Below are positions 1-5,279 of a stretch of 5,279 nt of DNA, one piece after another. The stretch is from assembly GCA_016935595.1 (NCBI GenBank), contig JAFGQQ010000013.1:1-5279 (forward strand), given 5' to 3'. The DNA is from Bacteroidales bacterium (GTDB lineage Bacteria > Bacteroidota > Bacteroidia > Bacteroidales > UBA10428). The notes under the pieces are model-generated. The model was not told the origin of the DNA and did no database searches. It worked only from the letters and a program-made list of their open reading frames with translations. Position numbers and translations under genes: made by a program. Position 1 is the stretch's first letter. Each line of letters starts with the position of its first letter.

Positions 1-27
1 GCTTTTTTTCTTTAAATTAAACTGTTA

Positions 28-855
28 ATGAATAAACTGTGTGTTTTCCAATCCTTATTTTTAATCTTCTGTTTATTTTATTTTCAAAATTCGTATTCAC
101 AATCTGCCAGTACGTATTTTCCATATACGTTATCCAAATCCGACTATATTATAATGCCTGCCGGTTTAGCAATTTTTGCTTCAGGAGAAGCATTAAATCA
201 TTATTCAAATACGATTACACTAGATGATATTTCGAGGTTAAATGGAAAAATAATTAACCGGTTCGATAAGCCAGCCATAAATTATCTTTCTGCCAAGCAT
301 AGCAAGTTCAGCGATTATTCAAGGGCTGCTTTGATATTATCGCCTTCAATTATAATGCTTCACCAGTCAAAAAATTTCAGGTTTAAAAATTCTTTCACTT
401 TAGGTATAATATATTTAGAATCTATGCTCTGTTTAAAAGGTTTAAACGATATTGTTAAAAACCTTACTGCGCGTCCCAGGCCTTTTTTATATAACCCCGA
501 TTTGTCGGTACAGGAAAGATATGATTATCTGGAAACAACCAGTTCATATGGTTCATTTTTTTCGGGCCATACCTCAACAGCATTTTTATCGGCTGTATTT
601 CTTTCTAAAACATTCACCGATATATATGGAAAATCGGCATGGAATGCTGTTATATGGACTGCTTCCCTTTCTGCTGCATCAATTACAGGTTATTGCAGGG
701 TTGCAGCAGGCGAGCATTTTCCAACCGATGTATTAACAGGGGCAATAATTGGCAGCCTTTTCGGATACATTTTTCCAATAATTCATAATAACCAAAATAA
801 AAATATCCAAACAACATTTACACTCAATACCTGCAAAATAACTTATTCTTTTTAA
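28..855 (+). CDS. PAP2-family membrane phosphatase (phosphatidic acid phosphatase type 2 / lipid phosphatase-like)
   Basis: This 275-residue protein should remove phosphate from a lipid or isoprenoid phosphate at the outer face of the inner membrane. The three PAP2 catalytic motifs are visible. Motif 1 is K144-x6-R151-P152 (KNLTARPRP). Motif 2 is FSGH at 178-181, with Phe replacing the usual Pro. Motif 3 is CR-x5-H-x3-D, with R224, H230 and D234, and Cys223 replacing the usual Ser. H181, R224, H230 and D234 supply the expected acid phosphatase centre. Residues 1-25 look like a signal peptide (hydrophobic core, then NSYS before Gln26), followed by several hydrophobic segments. The ATG at 28 is the first start after an in-frame TAA at 13 and has no Shine-Dalgarno, as is usual in Bacteroidota. 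Substrate is not determinable: undecaprenyl-PP, lipid A (LpxE/LpxF-like) or phosphatidate are all possible. Family call is secure; specificity is open. Confidence 0.9.
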   Translation: MNKLCVFQSLFLIFCLFYFQNSYSQSASTYFPYTLSKSDYIIMPAGLAIFASGEALNHYSNTITLDDISRLNGKIINRFDKPAINYLSAKHSKFSDYSRAALILSPSIIMLHQSKNFRFKNSFTLGIIYLESMLCLKGLNDIVKNLTARPRPFLYNPDLSVQERYDYLETTSSYGSFFSGHTSTAFLSAVFLSKTFTDIYGKSAWNAVIWTASLSAASITGYCRVAAGEHFPTDVLTGAIIGSLFGYIFPIIHNNQNKNIQTTFTLNTCKITYSF

Positions 856-882
856 TGGCTCTTTGGTAAAAATTTATATTTT
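851..882 (+). promoter_or_regulatory. Candidate Bacteroidota-type promoter for the corA leader
   Basis: TTTA at 851-854 and TATATTTT at 875-882 are separated by 20 bases. They match the Bacteroidota primary sigma consensus (TTTG, about 20 bases, TAnnTTTG) with one mismatch in each box. A start near 888-892 would give a leader of about 120 nt that contains the short ORF at 909 and both RNA stems. In such AT-rich DNA a match of this quality can occur by chance. The overlap with the hairpin at 862-895 means one of the two assignments may be wrong. Confidence 0.4.
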
Positions 883-895
883 TACACCAAATTTT
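862..895 (+). terminator. Possible terminator hairpin after the PAP2 gene
   Basis: TTTGGT (862-867) pairs with ACCAAA (886-891), and AAAAAT (868-873) pairs with ATTTTT (878-883). The loop is 4 nt and there is a 2-nt bulge at 884-885. A short run of T follows at 892-894. The hairpin begins 7 bases after the PAP2 stop codon. It is AT-rich with a weak U-tract, so it may terminate poorly. It overlaps the candidate corA promoter. Confidence 0.4.
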
Positions 896-908
896 AAATA
901 AAAAATAT

Positions 909-959
909 ATGGACGAAGGCCCGTATCCGAGTAAAAATAATTTTTTAACTTCTCATTAA
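909..959 (+). CDS. Candidate 16-residue leader peptide upstream of corA (MgtL/CorL-like in idea)
   Basis: ATG at 909 opens a short frame, MDEGPYPSKNNFLTSH, ending at TAA 957-959, 49 nt before the corA start. The product begins with two acidic residues followed by prolines at 5 and 7. In enterobacteria the mgtA leader peptide MgtL (MEPDPTPLP...) has an acidic/proline N-terminus that destabilises the translating ribosome when Mg2+ is low, and Salmonella corA has a leader ORF called corL. I see no sequence homology beyond this compositional pattern. Codons 2-5 form the 5' arm of a 10-bp stem whose 3' arm starts 3 nt past the stop codon, so translation would control that stem. There is no Shine-Dalgarno; the upstream sequence is A/T-rich (TTTTAAATAAAAAATAT), which is normal for this phylum. 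No homology search was possible, and a frame this short could be chance. Confidence 0.5.
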   Translation: MDEGPYPSKNNFLTSH

Positions 960-971
960 GGGGGCTTTCGT
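913..971 (+). promoter_or_regulatory. Leader stem A: 10-bp helix enclosing the leader ORF
   Basis: ACGAAGGCCC (913-922) pairs with GGGGCTTTCG plus T (962-971). This gives ten consecutive pairs with one G-U wobble (918-966), closing a 39-nt A/T-rich loop. The 5' arm lies inside codons 2-5 of the short ORF and the 3' arm just after its stop, so a translating ribosome would open the helix. There is no U-run after the 3' arm, so it is not a standard intrinsic terminator. The GC-rich pairing stands out in an otherwise very AT-rich intergenic region. Confidence 0.6.
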
Positions 972-974
972 ATT

Positions 975-1002
975 GCCTTCTTTAATGATTAATGAAGGAG
1001 GC
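975..1002 (+). promoter_or_regulatory. Stem B: hairpin covering the corA Shine-Dalgarno
   Basis: CCTTC (976-980) pairs with GAAGG (994-998). After one T-T mismatch (981/993), TTAA (982-985) pairs with TTAA (989-992) around a TGA loop. Nine pairs in total mask the 5' half of the corA ribosome-binding site GAAGGAGG (994-1001). The same CCTTC, extended by G975, can instead pair with GAAGGC at 915-920 in the leader ORF. That alternative excludes both stem A and stem B and would free the ribosome-binding site. This is a plausible translational switch; direction and trigger are not shown by the sequence. Confidence 0.55.
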
Positions 1003-1008
1003 ATAAAC

Positions 1009-1938
1009 ATGTTAAAAATTTTCCAAACTTTTGCAGGTTTTGTTGAATTACCTCAAACCCAAGACGGATGTTGGATAAATGTTGTCCAACCCGATCAGAA
1101 TGAAATTGACAGGCTGCACAACGAATATAAAGTTCCAAAAGAGGTAACCCAGGATATACTTGATGCTGATGAACGCCCTCGTGTTGAATTTGATGATGAC
1201 TGGTCGCTTGTTATACTGCGAATACCAGTTGCAAGCGCCAACAACGGAGTGCCTTTTAATACTGTACCACTGGGGATTTTCATGACCGAACAATTCACTA
1301 TTACATTATGTTCAGTTAACAATGAAGTATTGCCTTTTGAACAACCTTCGGTTTATAAAGAACATTATCAACAAGTTACTGATGGGCTAAATTTCATTTT
1401 CAAGTTATTTTTGCGCTCAGGCAACACCTACTTACGTTACCTGAAACAAATCAACCAACAAACCGGACAAATTGAACAGGACCTTGAAAAATCAATCAGG
1501 AACAAGGAACTAAACAAACTGCTTAAAATGGAAAAATGCCTGGTATATTTTGTCACATCAATTAAAGCTAATGAACTGGTTTTAGCCAGGCTTCATAAAT
1601 CGCGTAAAACAATGAGCGAAATAAATGAAGACCTTTTCGAGGATGCCCGTATCGAAAATAAACAGGCGCTTGAAATGGCCCAGATATACTCGGACATACA
1701 AAGTGGTATGATGGATGCTTTTGCTTCGGTTATTTCCAATAACCTGAACGTAGTGATGAAACAATTAACATCTATTTCTATTATATTAATGATCCCTACA
1801 TTAATAGCCAGCATTTATGGGATGAATATCCCAAATTATATGGAAAATAGCATGTTTGCTTTTCCACTGGTTATTATCGGATCTATATTACTTTCTGTTT
1901 TCGGGGTGATTTTATTCCGTAAAAAACGGTGGTTCTGA
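1009..1938 (+). CDS. corA: CorA-family magnesium/divalent-cation channel
   Basis: This 309-residue inner-membrane protein belongs to the CorA/2-TM-GxN family, pentameric channels that admit Mg2+ (in some members Co2+, Ni2+ or Zn2+). The N-terminal cytosolic domain carries the family pattern around residues 43-60 (LDADERPRVEFDDDW). A long helical stretch follows, then TM1 (about 253-270) ending in the signature Y270-G271-M272-N273. A short loop and TM2 (about 283-303) precede the basic tail RKKRWF. The loop after GMN reads IPNYMENS, so the MPEL motif of classical proteobacterial CorA is absent, as in many CorA-like proteins; cation choice is therefore less certain. I chose ATG 1009 because GGAGG (997-1001) sits 7 nt ahead. 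Upstream in-frame TTG 973 and ATG 985 have no ribosome-binding site and fall within the leader stem. It lies behind an unusual structured leader, which suggests control by Mg2+ or by translation. Confidence 0.92.
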   Translation: MLKIFQTFAGFVELPQTQDGCWINVVQPDQNEIDRLHNEYKVPKEVTQDILDADERPRVEFDDDWSLVILRIPVASANNGVPFNTVPLGIFMTEQFTITLCSVNNEVLPFEQPSVYKEHYQQVTDGLNFIFKLFLRSGNTYLRYLKQINQQTGQIEQDLEKSIRNKELNKLLKMEKCLVYFVTSIKANELVLARLHKSRKTMSEINEDLFEDARIENKQALEMAQIYSDIQSGMMDAFASVISNNLNVVMKQLTSISIILMIPTLIASIYGMNIPNYMENSMFAFPLVIIGSILLSVFGVILFRKKRWF

Positions 1939-1970
1939 TTTAAAACAGTACAGCATTTTTTGTAGTTTTG
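1939..1970 (+). promoter_or_regulatory. Candidate promoter for the PfkB kinase gene
   Basis: TTTA at 1939-1942, then 20 bases, then TAGTTTTG at 1963-1970. The second box is a full match to the Bacteroidota -7 consensus TAnnTTTG, and the first differs from TTTG by one base. The predicted transcript start, near 1976, would leave about 30 nt before the ATG at 2005. It begins directly after the corA stop codon, so the kinase gene may be transcribed on its own. Confidence 0.5.
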
Positions 1971-2004
1971 AATGAACAATTAATACAAAAACCATTCATT
2001 TTTT

Positions 2005-2916
2005 ATGAATTATGTTTACTGCTATGGAATGATTGCAAAAAGCACAGTTTACCTGCTTGACAAGCATTTTAACTATCCACTGCCAAATCAATATGCCGAA
2101 ATAGGGCAAGCATATCCATCGCTTGGGGGCGAAGCTGTTAATACTTCCATAATGTTATCAAAACTCGGAGTCGCTGTAAAATTAGACGGGATATGGATTA
2201 ATGAAAATCATAAGGATATTATATTCTCATTACTTAAACCTTATAGAATAGATATTTCGCGTTTAAGTGTTAAAAAAGGAAACATTGGTTGCGAGGAAAT
2301 TGTGATTACAGATAAAAAAAGCCGCACAGTATTCGGAAATTATGCTTCTTTTCATAGTGGCCCCCTGCAATTAAATTTTCCAAATGAAACCGATATAAAA
2401 AATGCATCGTGGGTTTCAATTGATCCTTATTTTAAGGATATTTCAGGACAAATTGCCTTGCTATGCGTAAAACATAAAAAACCTTATGTAACCATCGATT
2501 GCAAATATAATGATTACCTGGCCCAAAATGCAGAAGCTATAATTATTTCTCACGAACTTCGCGATCAGGCCTACCCTGAAGCTGATTATAATATCTTGTT
2601 TAAAGAATATCAAAAAAAATGTAAAGGATTAATACTATTTTCATGGGGTGAAAAGAACCTTTGGTATGGACGGCAAAACCAAACAATAAAAAAATTTACC
2701 CCTTATAAAGTCAAACCAATTGACACAACCGGGGCCGGAGATTCTTTCCGCGCAGGAATCATATACGGTTTAATGAACTCCTGGGACGATGAGCGTATTA
2801 TTGAATTCGCATCGGCAGTTGCTGCAAATGTATGTTTGTCAATTCCACATACATTAAACGCCCCTGAATTGAATGAAATATTATCTTTTCTAGAAAAAAG
2901 GACAACTAATATATAA
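2005..2916 (+). CDS. PfkB/ribokinase-family carbohydrate kinase
   Basis: This 303-residue cytoplasmic kinase should transfer phosphate from ATP to a sugar or nucleoside hydroxyl. The N-terminal PfkB signature is visible as G41-G42-E43-A44-V45-N46 followed by a hydrophobic helix and LG. The C-terminal signature is D240-TTGAGD-246 followed by SFRAG, where G243-A-G245 forms the anion hole and D246 is the catalytic base. Both halves of the active site are intact and the length is normal for the family. Substrate cannot be assigned: ribose, fructose, 2-keto-3-deoxygluconate, adenosine and others use the same motifs, and no sugar pathway gene is adjacent. The start at 2005 has no Shine-Dalgarno; the next in-frame Met (residue 9) is possible but would cut into the first strand. 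A weak AT-only hairpin (ATTCAT 1994-1999 with ATGAAT 2005-2010) covers the start codon. Confidence 0.88.
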   Translation: MNYVYCYGMIAKSTVYLLDKHFNYPLPNQYAEIGQAYPSLGGEAVNTSIMLSKLGVAVKLDGIWINENHKDIIFSLLKPYRIDISRLSVKKGNIGCEEIVITDKKSRTVFGNYASFHSGPLQLNFPNETDIKNASWVSIDPYFKDISGQIALLCVKHKKPYVTIDCKYNDYLAQNAEAIIISHELRDQAYPEADYNILFKEYQKKCKGLILFSWGEKNLWYGRQNQTIKKFTPYKVKPIDTTGAGDSFRAGIIYGLMNSWDDERIIEFASAVAANVCLSIPHTLNAPELNEILSFLEKRTTNI

Positions 2917-2919
2917 CTT

Positions 2920-2952
2920 CAGAAATTAATTGATTCATTCTGTTTTTCTTTT
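2920..2952 (+). terminator. Weak candidate intrinsic terminator after the kinase gene
   Basis: CAGAA (2920-2924) pairs with TTCTG (2938-2942) around a 13-nt loop. A T-rich tract, TTTTTCTTTT (2943-2952), follows. It starts 4 bases past the kinase stop codon. The stem has only five pairs, so efficiency is doubtful, but position and U-tract fit. Confidence 0.35.
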
Positions 2953-2973
2953 AAGGAACTATTTTTATATTTA
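2943..2973 (+). promoter_or_regulatory. Weak candidate promoter for the sensor gene
   Basis: TTTT at 2943-2946 and TATATTTA at 2966-2973 are spaced by 19 bases. Each box has one mismatch to the Bacteroidota TTTG / TAnnTTTG consensus. A transcript would start near 2980, about 25 nt ahead of the ATG at 3004. The first box overlaps the T-tract of the possible kinase terminator. Evidence is weak because the whole gap is AT-rich. Confidence 0.3.
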
Positions 2974-3003
2974 TATCCTTTTATTGTTCAATTCTGCTGA
3001 AAT

Positions 3004-5279
3004 ATGAAAATAAAACTAAGCATAAATTCCAAAATCCTGATATACATCCTGGGAACATCAATTTTTGTTTTTGTTTTTTCTTTTGGCTATACGACCTTTA
3101 AATTCCGGCAAATGTCCTTACAGGAAGCCAAACAATTAACCGACAGTTATGCCAGGGAATATGCCAATTATACAAGTTCCAGGCTGGTTGGCTTTATCAA
3201 TGATATTCAAACCATAGGAAATGCATTCGAATCATTCGATGCAATTGAGGAAACAAGCCGAAGGGCTTATTTCAATGATTTACTTATACATACTCTTAAA
3301 AAAAACGAAGAAATCATTTCAGCCTGGACAACATGGGAAAGCCGTTCAATAGACAACCTTGACGAGCAATATAAAGGACAATATGGAAGTACAGTTATAG
3401 GTAATTATGCAGTATTGTTTTATAAACAAGGAAATTCAATTGTATTAGATTCAACCCAGGAATCGAACCCTGATGAAGTTTTTGCCGGTGAATTTTATAA
3501 TATCCCCAAAAAAAGGGGGAAAATAACCATTATGGAACCTTACTATTATTCCTATTCTAAAGATGGCAGGAATAAAGTCCTTGAAACAAGCGTTGTTGTA
3601 CCCGTAATGCACCAACAAAAATTTATGGGGGTTGTTGGCCTTGATGTAGAACTCGAAACCTTTAAAAAAGTCACCGATAATATTAAGCCATTTCAGGAAA
3701 GCTTTTCTTTCCTGGTTTCAAATGAAGGCAACCTTGTTACCCATAATAAAAAAGTTTTTATCGGAAAGAACCTCGCAGAAATATATCCTGAAATAGTTGA
3801 AAAATATAGCCTGTTAGAAAACATTCAAAGTGGCAATACAATTTCTTTTACCGAAGATATTGATAAAGATGGAAACCTGTATTATTTATCATTTGTGCCG
3901 GTTGAGCTGGGAAAATCCGGAACACCCTGGTCGCTGGCTATTGTAGCTCCTCTTTCAAATATATATAAAGAAGTAAACGAAAAATTTTTGTATACTTCAA
4001 TTATTGCTTTCATAAGTATTCTTATATTAGCATTAGTTACCCGTCTCATATCAAAGAGCATAACCAACCCTCTAGAAAAAATAGATGCATTGCTTAAAAA
4101 ACTTAATAAAGCCAATGTTGAAGAAATAAAGCAAATAGCCAAAACCCATAAAGATGAAATCGGTGAAATAGCCGATTCGGCTTTCACCCTTATTACATGG
4201 CTAAATACCACAACAAATTTTGCCTACAGTTTAAAAGAAGGAAAACTTGATTATGAATATACTATAATTAATGACGATGATATCTTAGGAAAATCGTTGC
4301 TCGAATTACAACATACACTTAAAGAATCGAAAGCCGGTGAAGATGAACGCAGAATAGAAAACGACAGGCGCAACTGGGCAACAGCCGGTGTTGCCAAGTT
4401 TGGTGAAATAGCCCGGACAACATCCGATAATATGGAAAACTTTACGTATGAAGTAATAAGCAATTTGGTTAAATATTTAAATGCCAATCAGGGTGGGGTA
4501 TTTATATTAAATGAGAACGAAGAAGATTTTCACCTTGAGCTTACAGCAGCATTTGCCCTTAACCGTAAAAAAGCTCTTGTAAAGAAAATATATCCCGGAG
4601 AAGGACTTGTAGGTTCATGTATCCTTGAGAAAAAAACAATATACCTAACTCAACTGCCTGACGATTATATTGAGATAACTTCAGGACTAGGTGAAGCTAA
4701 TCCATCTTACCTTTTAATTGTGCCCCTGCTTCTTAACGATGCAGTTTATGGCGCTCTCGAAATAGCTTCTTTTTACCCGATAGAAAAATACCAGGTTGAG
4801 TTTATTGAAGAAATTGCAAATATTATTGCTTCAACGGTTAATAATGTGCGGATTAACGAAAAGACAAATAAACTCCTGCACGAATCAAAATTCTCAAGTG
4901 AACAGTTGCAACAACAAGAAGAGGAAATGCGGCAAAATTTTGAGGAATTACAGACAACACAGGAAGAACTTATCCGAACCAAAGAAGCCACAGAGAATAA
5001 AATAAAAGATGTAATAGCCATTCTTGAAGGTTTACCCTATGGATTGATTACTACAGACGAATCGGGAACTATTATTGATTATAATGCAACCCTGTTAAAA
5101 ACTACAGGTTATCAGAAAGGAGAACTTGACGGAGATAATATTTCTTCTCTGTTTAAACTTATTAAAGCGGAAAAAATTCAGGCTGGCACACAAATGAAAA
5201 CCGAAATAACTACCTCCGAAAATTCTTCTTTTGAAGTAACTGTTTTAATGAATAAAATTAAAAAACACGACCAGGTTAA
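3004..5279 (+). CDS. Membrane-bound sensor: dCache-HAMP-GAF-coiled coil-PAS protein, 3' end outside the window
   Basis: An uninterrupted frame of 758 codons runs off the window, leaving two bases (AA) of the next codon. TM1 is at about 11-32. A periplasmic double-Cache ligand-binding domain follows (about 36-325), with the dCache features YNIPKKRGK-x4-EPY (165-180) and GVVGLD ending at D214, and a membrane-proximal lobe around 234-316. TM2 is at about 328-349. HAMP follows, with N355-P356 and DEIGE (384-388). A second HAMP-like segment lies at about 408-440 (KEGKLDYEY, DDDILGKSL). A GAF domain spans about 475-615. A Gln/Glu-rich coiled coil (about 617-668) leads to a PAS domain (about 668-755). 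ATG 3004 is the first start after an in-frame TGA at 2998. No histidine-kinase, cyclase or phosphatase domain is reached, so the output is unknown; a kinase, a SpoIIE-type phosphatase or a bare PAS end are all possible. Small-molecule sensing in the periplasm is inferred from the Cache domain. Confidence 0.88.
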   Translation, partial: MKIKLSINSKILIYILGTSIFVFVFSFGYTTFKFRQMSLQEAKQLTDSYAREYANYTSSRLVGFINDIQTIGNAFESFDAIEETSRRAYFNDLLIHTLKKNEEIISAWTTWESRSIDNLDEQYKGQYGSTVIGNYAVLFYKQGNSIVLDSTQESNPDEVFAGEFYNIPKKRGKITIMEPYYYSYSKDGRNKVLETSVVVPVMHQQKFMGVVGLDVELETFKKVTDNIKPFQESFSFLVSNEGNLVTHNKKVFIGKNLAEIYPEIVEKYSLLENIQSGNTISFTEDIDKDGNLYYLSFVPVELGKSGTPWSLAIVAPLSNIYKEVNEKFLYTSIIAFISILILALVTRLISKSITNPLEKIDALLKKLNKANVEEIKQIAKTHKDEIGEIADSAFTLITWLNTTTNFAYSLKEGKLDYEYTIINDDDILGKSLLELQHTLKESKAGEDERRIENDRRNWATAGVAKFGEIARTTSDNMENFTYEVISNLVKYLNANQGGVFILNENEEDFHLELTAAFALNRKKALVKKIYPGEGLVGSCILEKKTIYLTQLPDDYIEITSGLGEANPSYLLIVPLLLNDAVYGALEIASFYPIEKYQVEFIEEIANIIASTVNNVRINEKTNKLLHESKFSSEQLQQQEEEMRQNFEELQTTQEELIRTKEATENKIKDVIAILEGLPYGLITTDESGTIIDYNATLLKTTGYQKGELDGDNISSLFKLIKAEKIQAGTQMKTEITTSENSSFEVTVLMNKIKKHDQV

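Noticed and set aside
913..985. Stem A as an intrinsic terminator
   Set aside because: No U-run follows the 3' arm, and the loop of 39 nt is long.
973..1008. Longer corA starting at TTG 973 or ATG 985
   Set aside because: Neither has a ribosome-binding site, the extra residues match nothing in the CorA N-terminus, and ATG 1009 has GGAGG at proper spacing.
888..1008. Known Mg2+ riboswitch (ykoK M-box) or yybP-ykoY element before corA
   Set aside because: The leader is too short for an M-box and I recognise no conserved core of either class. Only a covariance-model search (Rfam/Infernal) could fully exclude them.
1048..1322. Reverse-strand open frames within corA
   Set aside because: They overlap a clear CorA coding sequence and show no domain or motif; likewise those at 1582-1814.
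1917..1929. CCGT-AAAAA-ACGG hairpin as a corA terminator
   Set aside because: Four pairs only, inside the coding end, with no T-tract after it.
1972..1983. Tiny ORF ATG-AAC-AAT-TAA before the kinase
   Set aside because: Three codons, no supporting feature, and it falls at the predicted transcript start.
3882..5021. Reverse-strand frames (3882-4211, 4251-4487, 4773-5021) and a + strand frame at 4796-5005
   Set aside because: They lie in other frames of the long sensor gene, whose domains run through without a break, and their translations are low-complexity or motif-free.
5277..5279. Terminal TAA as the sensor stop codon
   Set aside because: It is out of frame: the last full codon is GTT (5275-5277), leaving AA. 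The gene continues beyond the window.
1..5279. tRNA, rRNA, CRISPR arrays, insertion sequences, long repeats
   Set aside because: None seen on either strand; intergenic gaps are short and hold no spaced or terminal repeats.

Overview
The window is AT-rich, with all recognisable genes on the + strand, and looks like Bacteroidota (Bacteroidetes) chromosome. Three points support this. Most starts have no Shine-Dalgarno sequence. Sequences close to the Bacteroidota TAnnTTTG -7 promoter element lie ahead of three of the four main genes. The large sensor protein has the Cache-HAMP-GAF-coiled coil-PAS build and the Gln/Glu-rich linker common in that phylum. Species cannot be told from the sequence.

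Layout: (1) 28-855, an exported or membrane PAP2-family phosphatase. (2) 856-1008, a structured intergenic leader with a possible terminator/promoter, a 16-codon leader ORF (MDEGPYPSKNNFLTSH, 909-959) and two RNA stems, the second covering the corA Shine-Dalgarno. (3) 1009-1938, a CorA-family divalent-cation channel. (4) 2005-2916, a PfkB-family sugar/nucleoside kinase. (5) 3004 to the window end, the first 758 codons of a membrane sensor (dCache, HAMP, GAF, coiled coil, PAS) whose C-terminus lies outside the window.

The genes do not form an obvious pathway. Gaps of 66-153 bp, each with a candidate promoter, suggest mostly separate transcription units.

The most interesting part is the corA leader. 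The short peptide begins with acidic residues followed by spaced prolines (D-E-G-P-Y-P). This resembles the start of enterobacterial MgtL, whose acidic/proline N-terminus destabilises the ribosome at low Mg2+. Its codons 2-5 form one arm of a 10-bp stem closed just after its stop codon. Part of that arm can instead pair with the strand that hides the corA Shine-Dalgarno. This is the layout expected of a translation-coupled Mg2+ or ribosome sensor controlling a magnesium channel. The peptide and pairings are visible in the sequence; the mechanism is inference.
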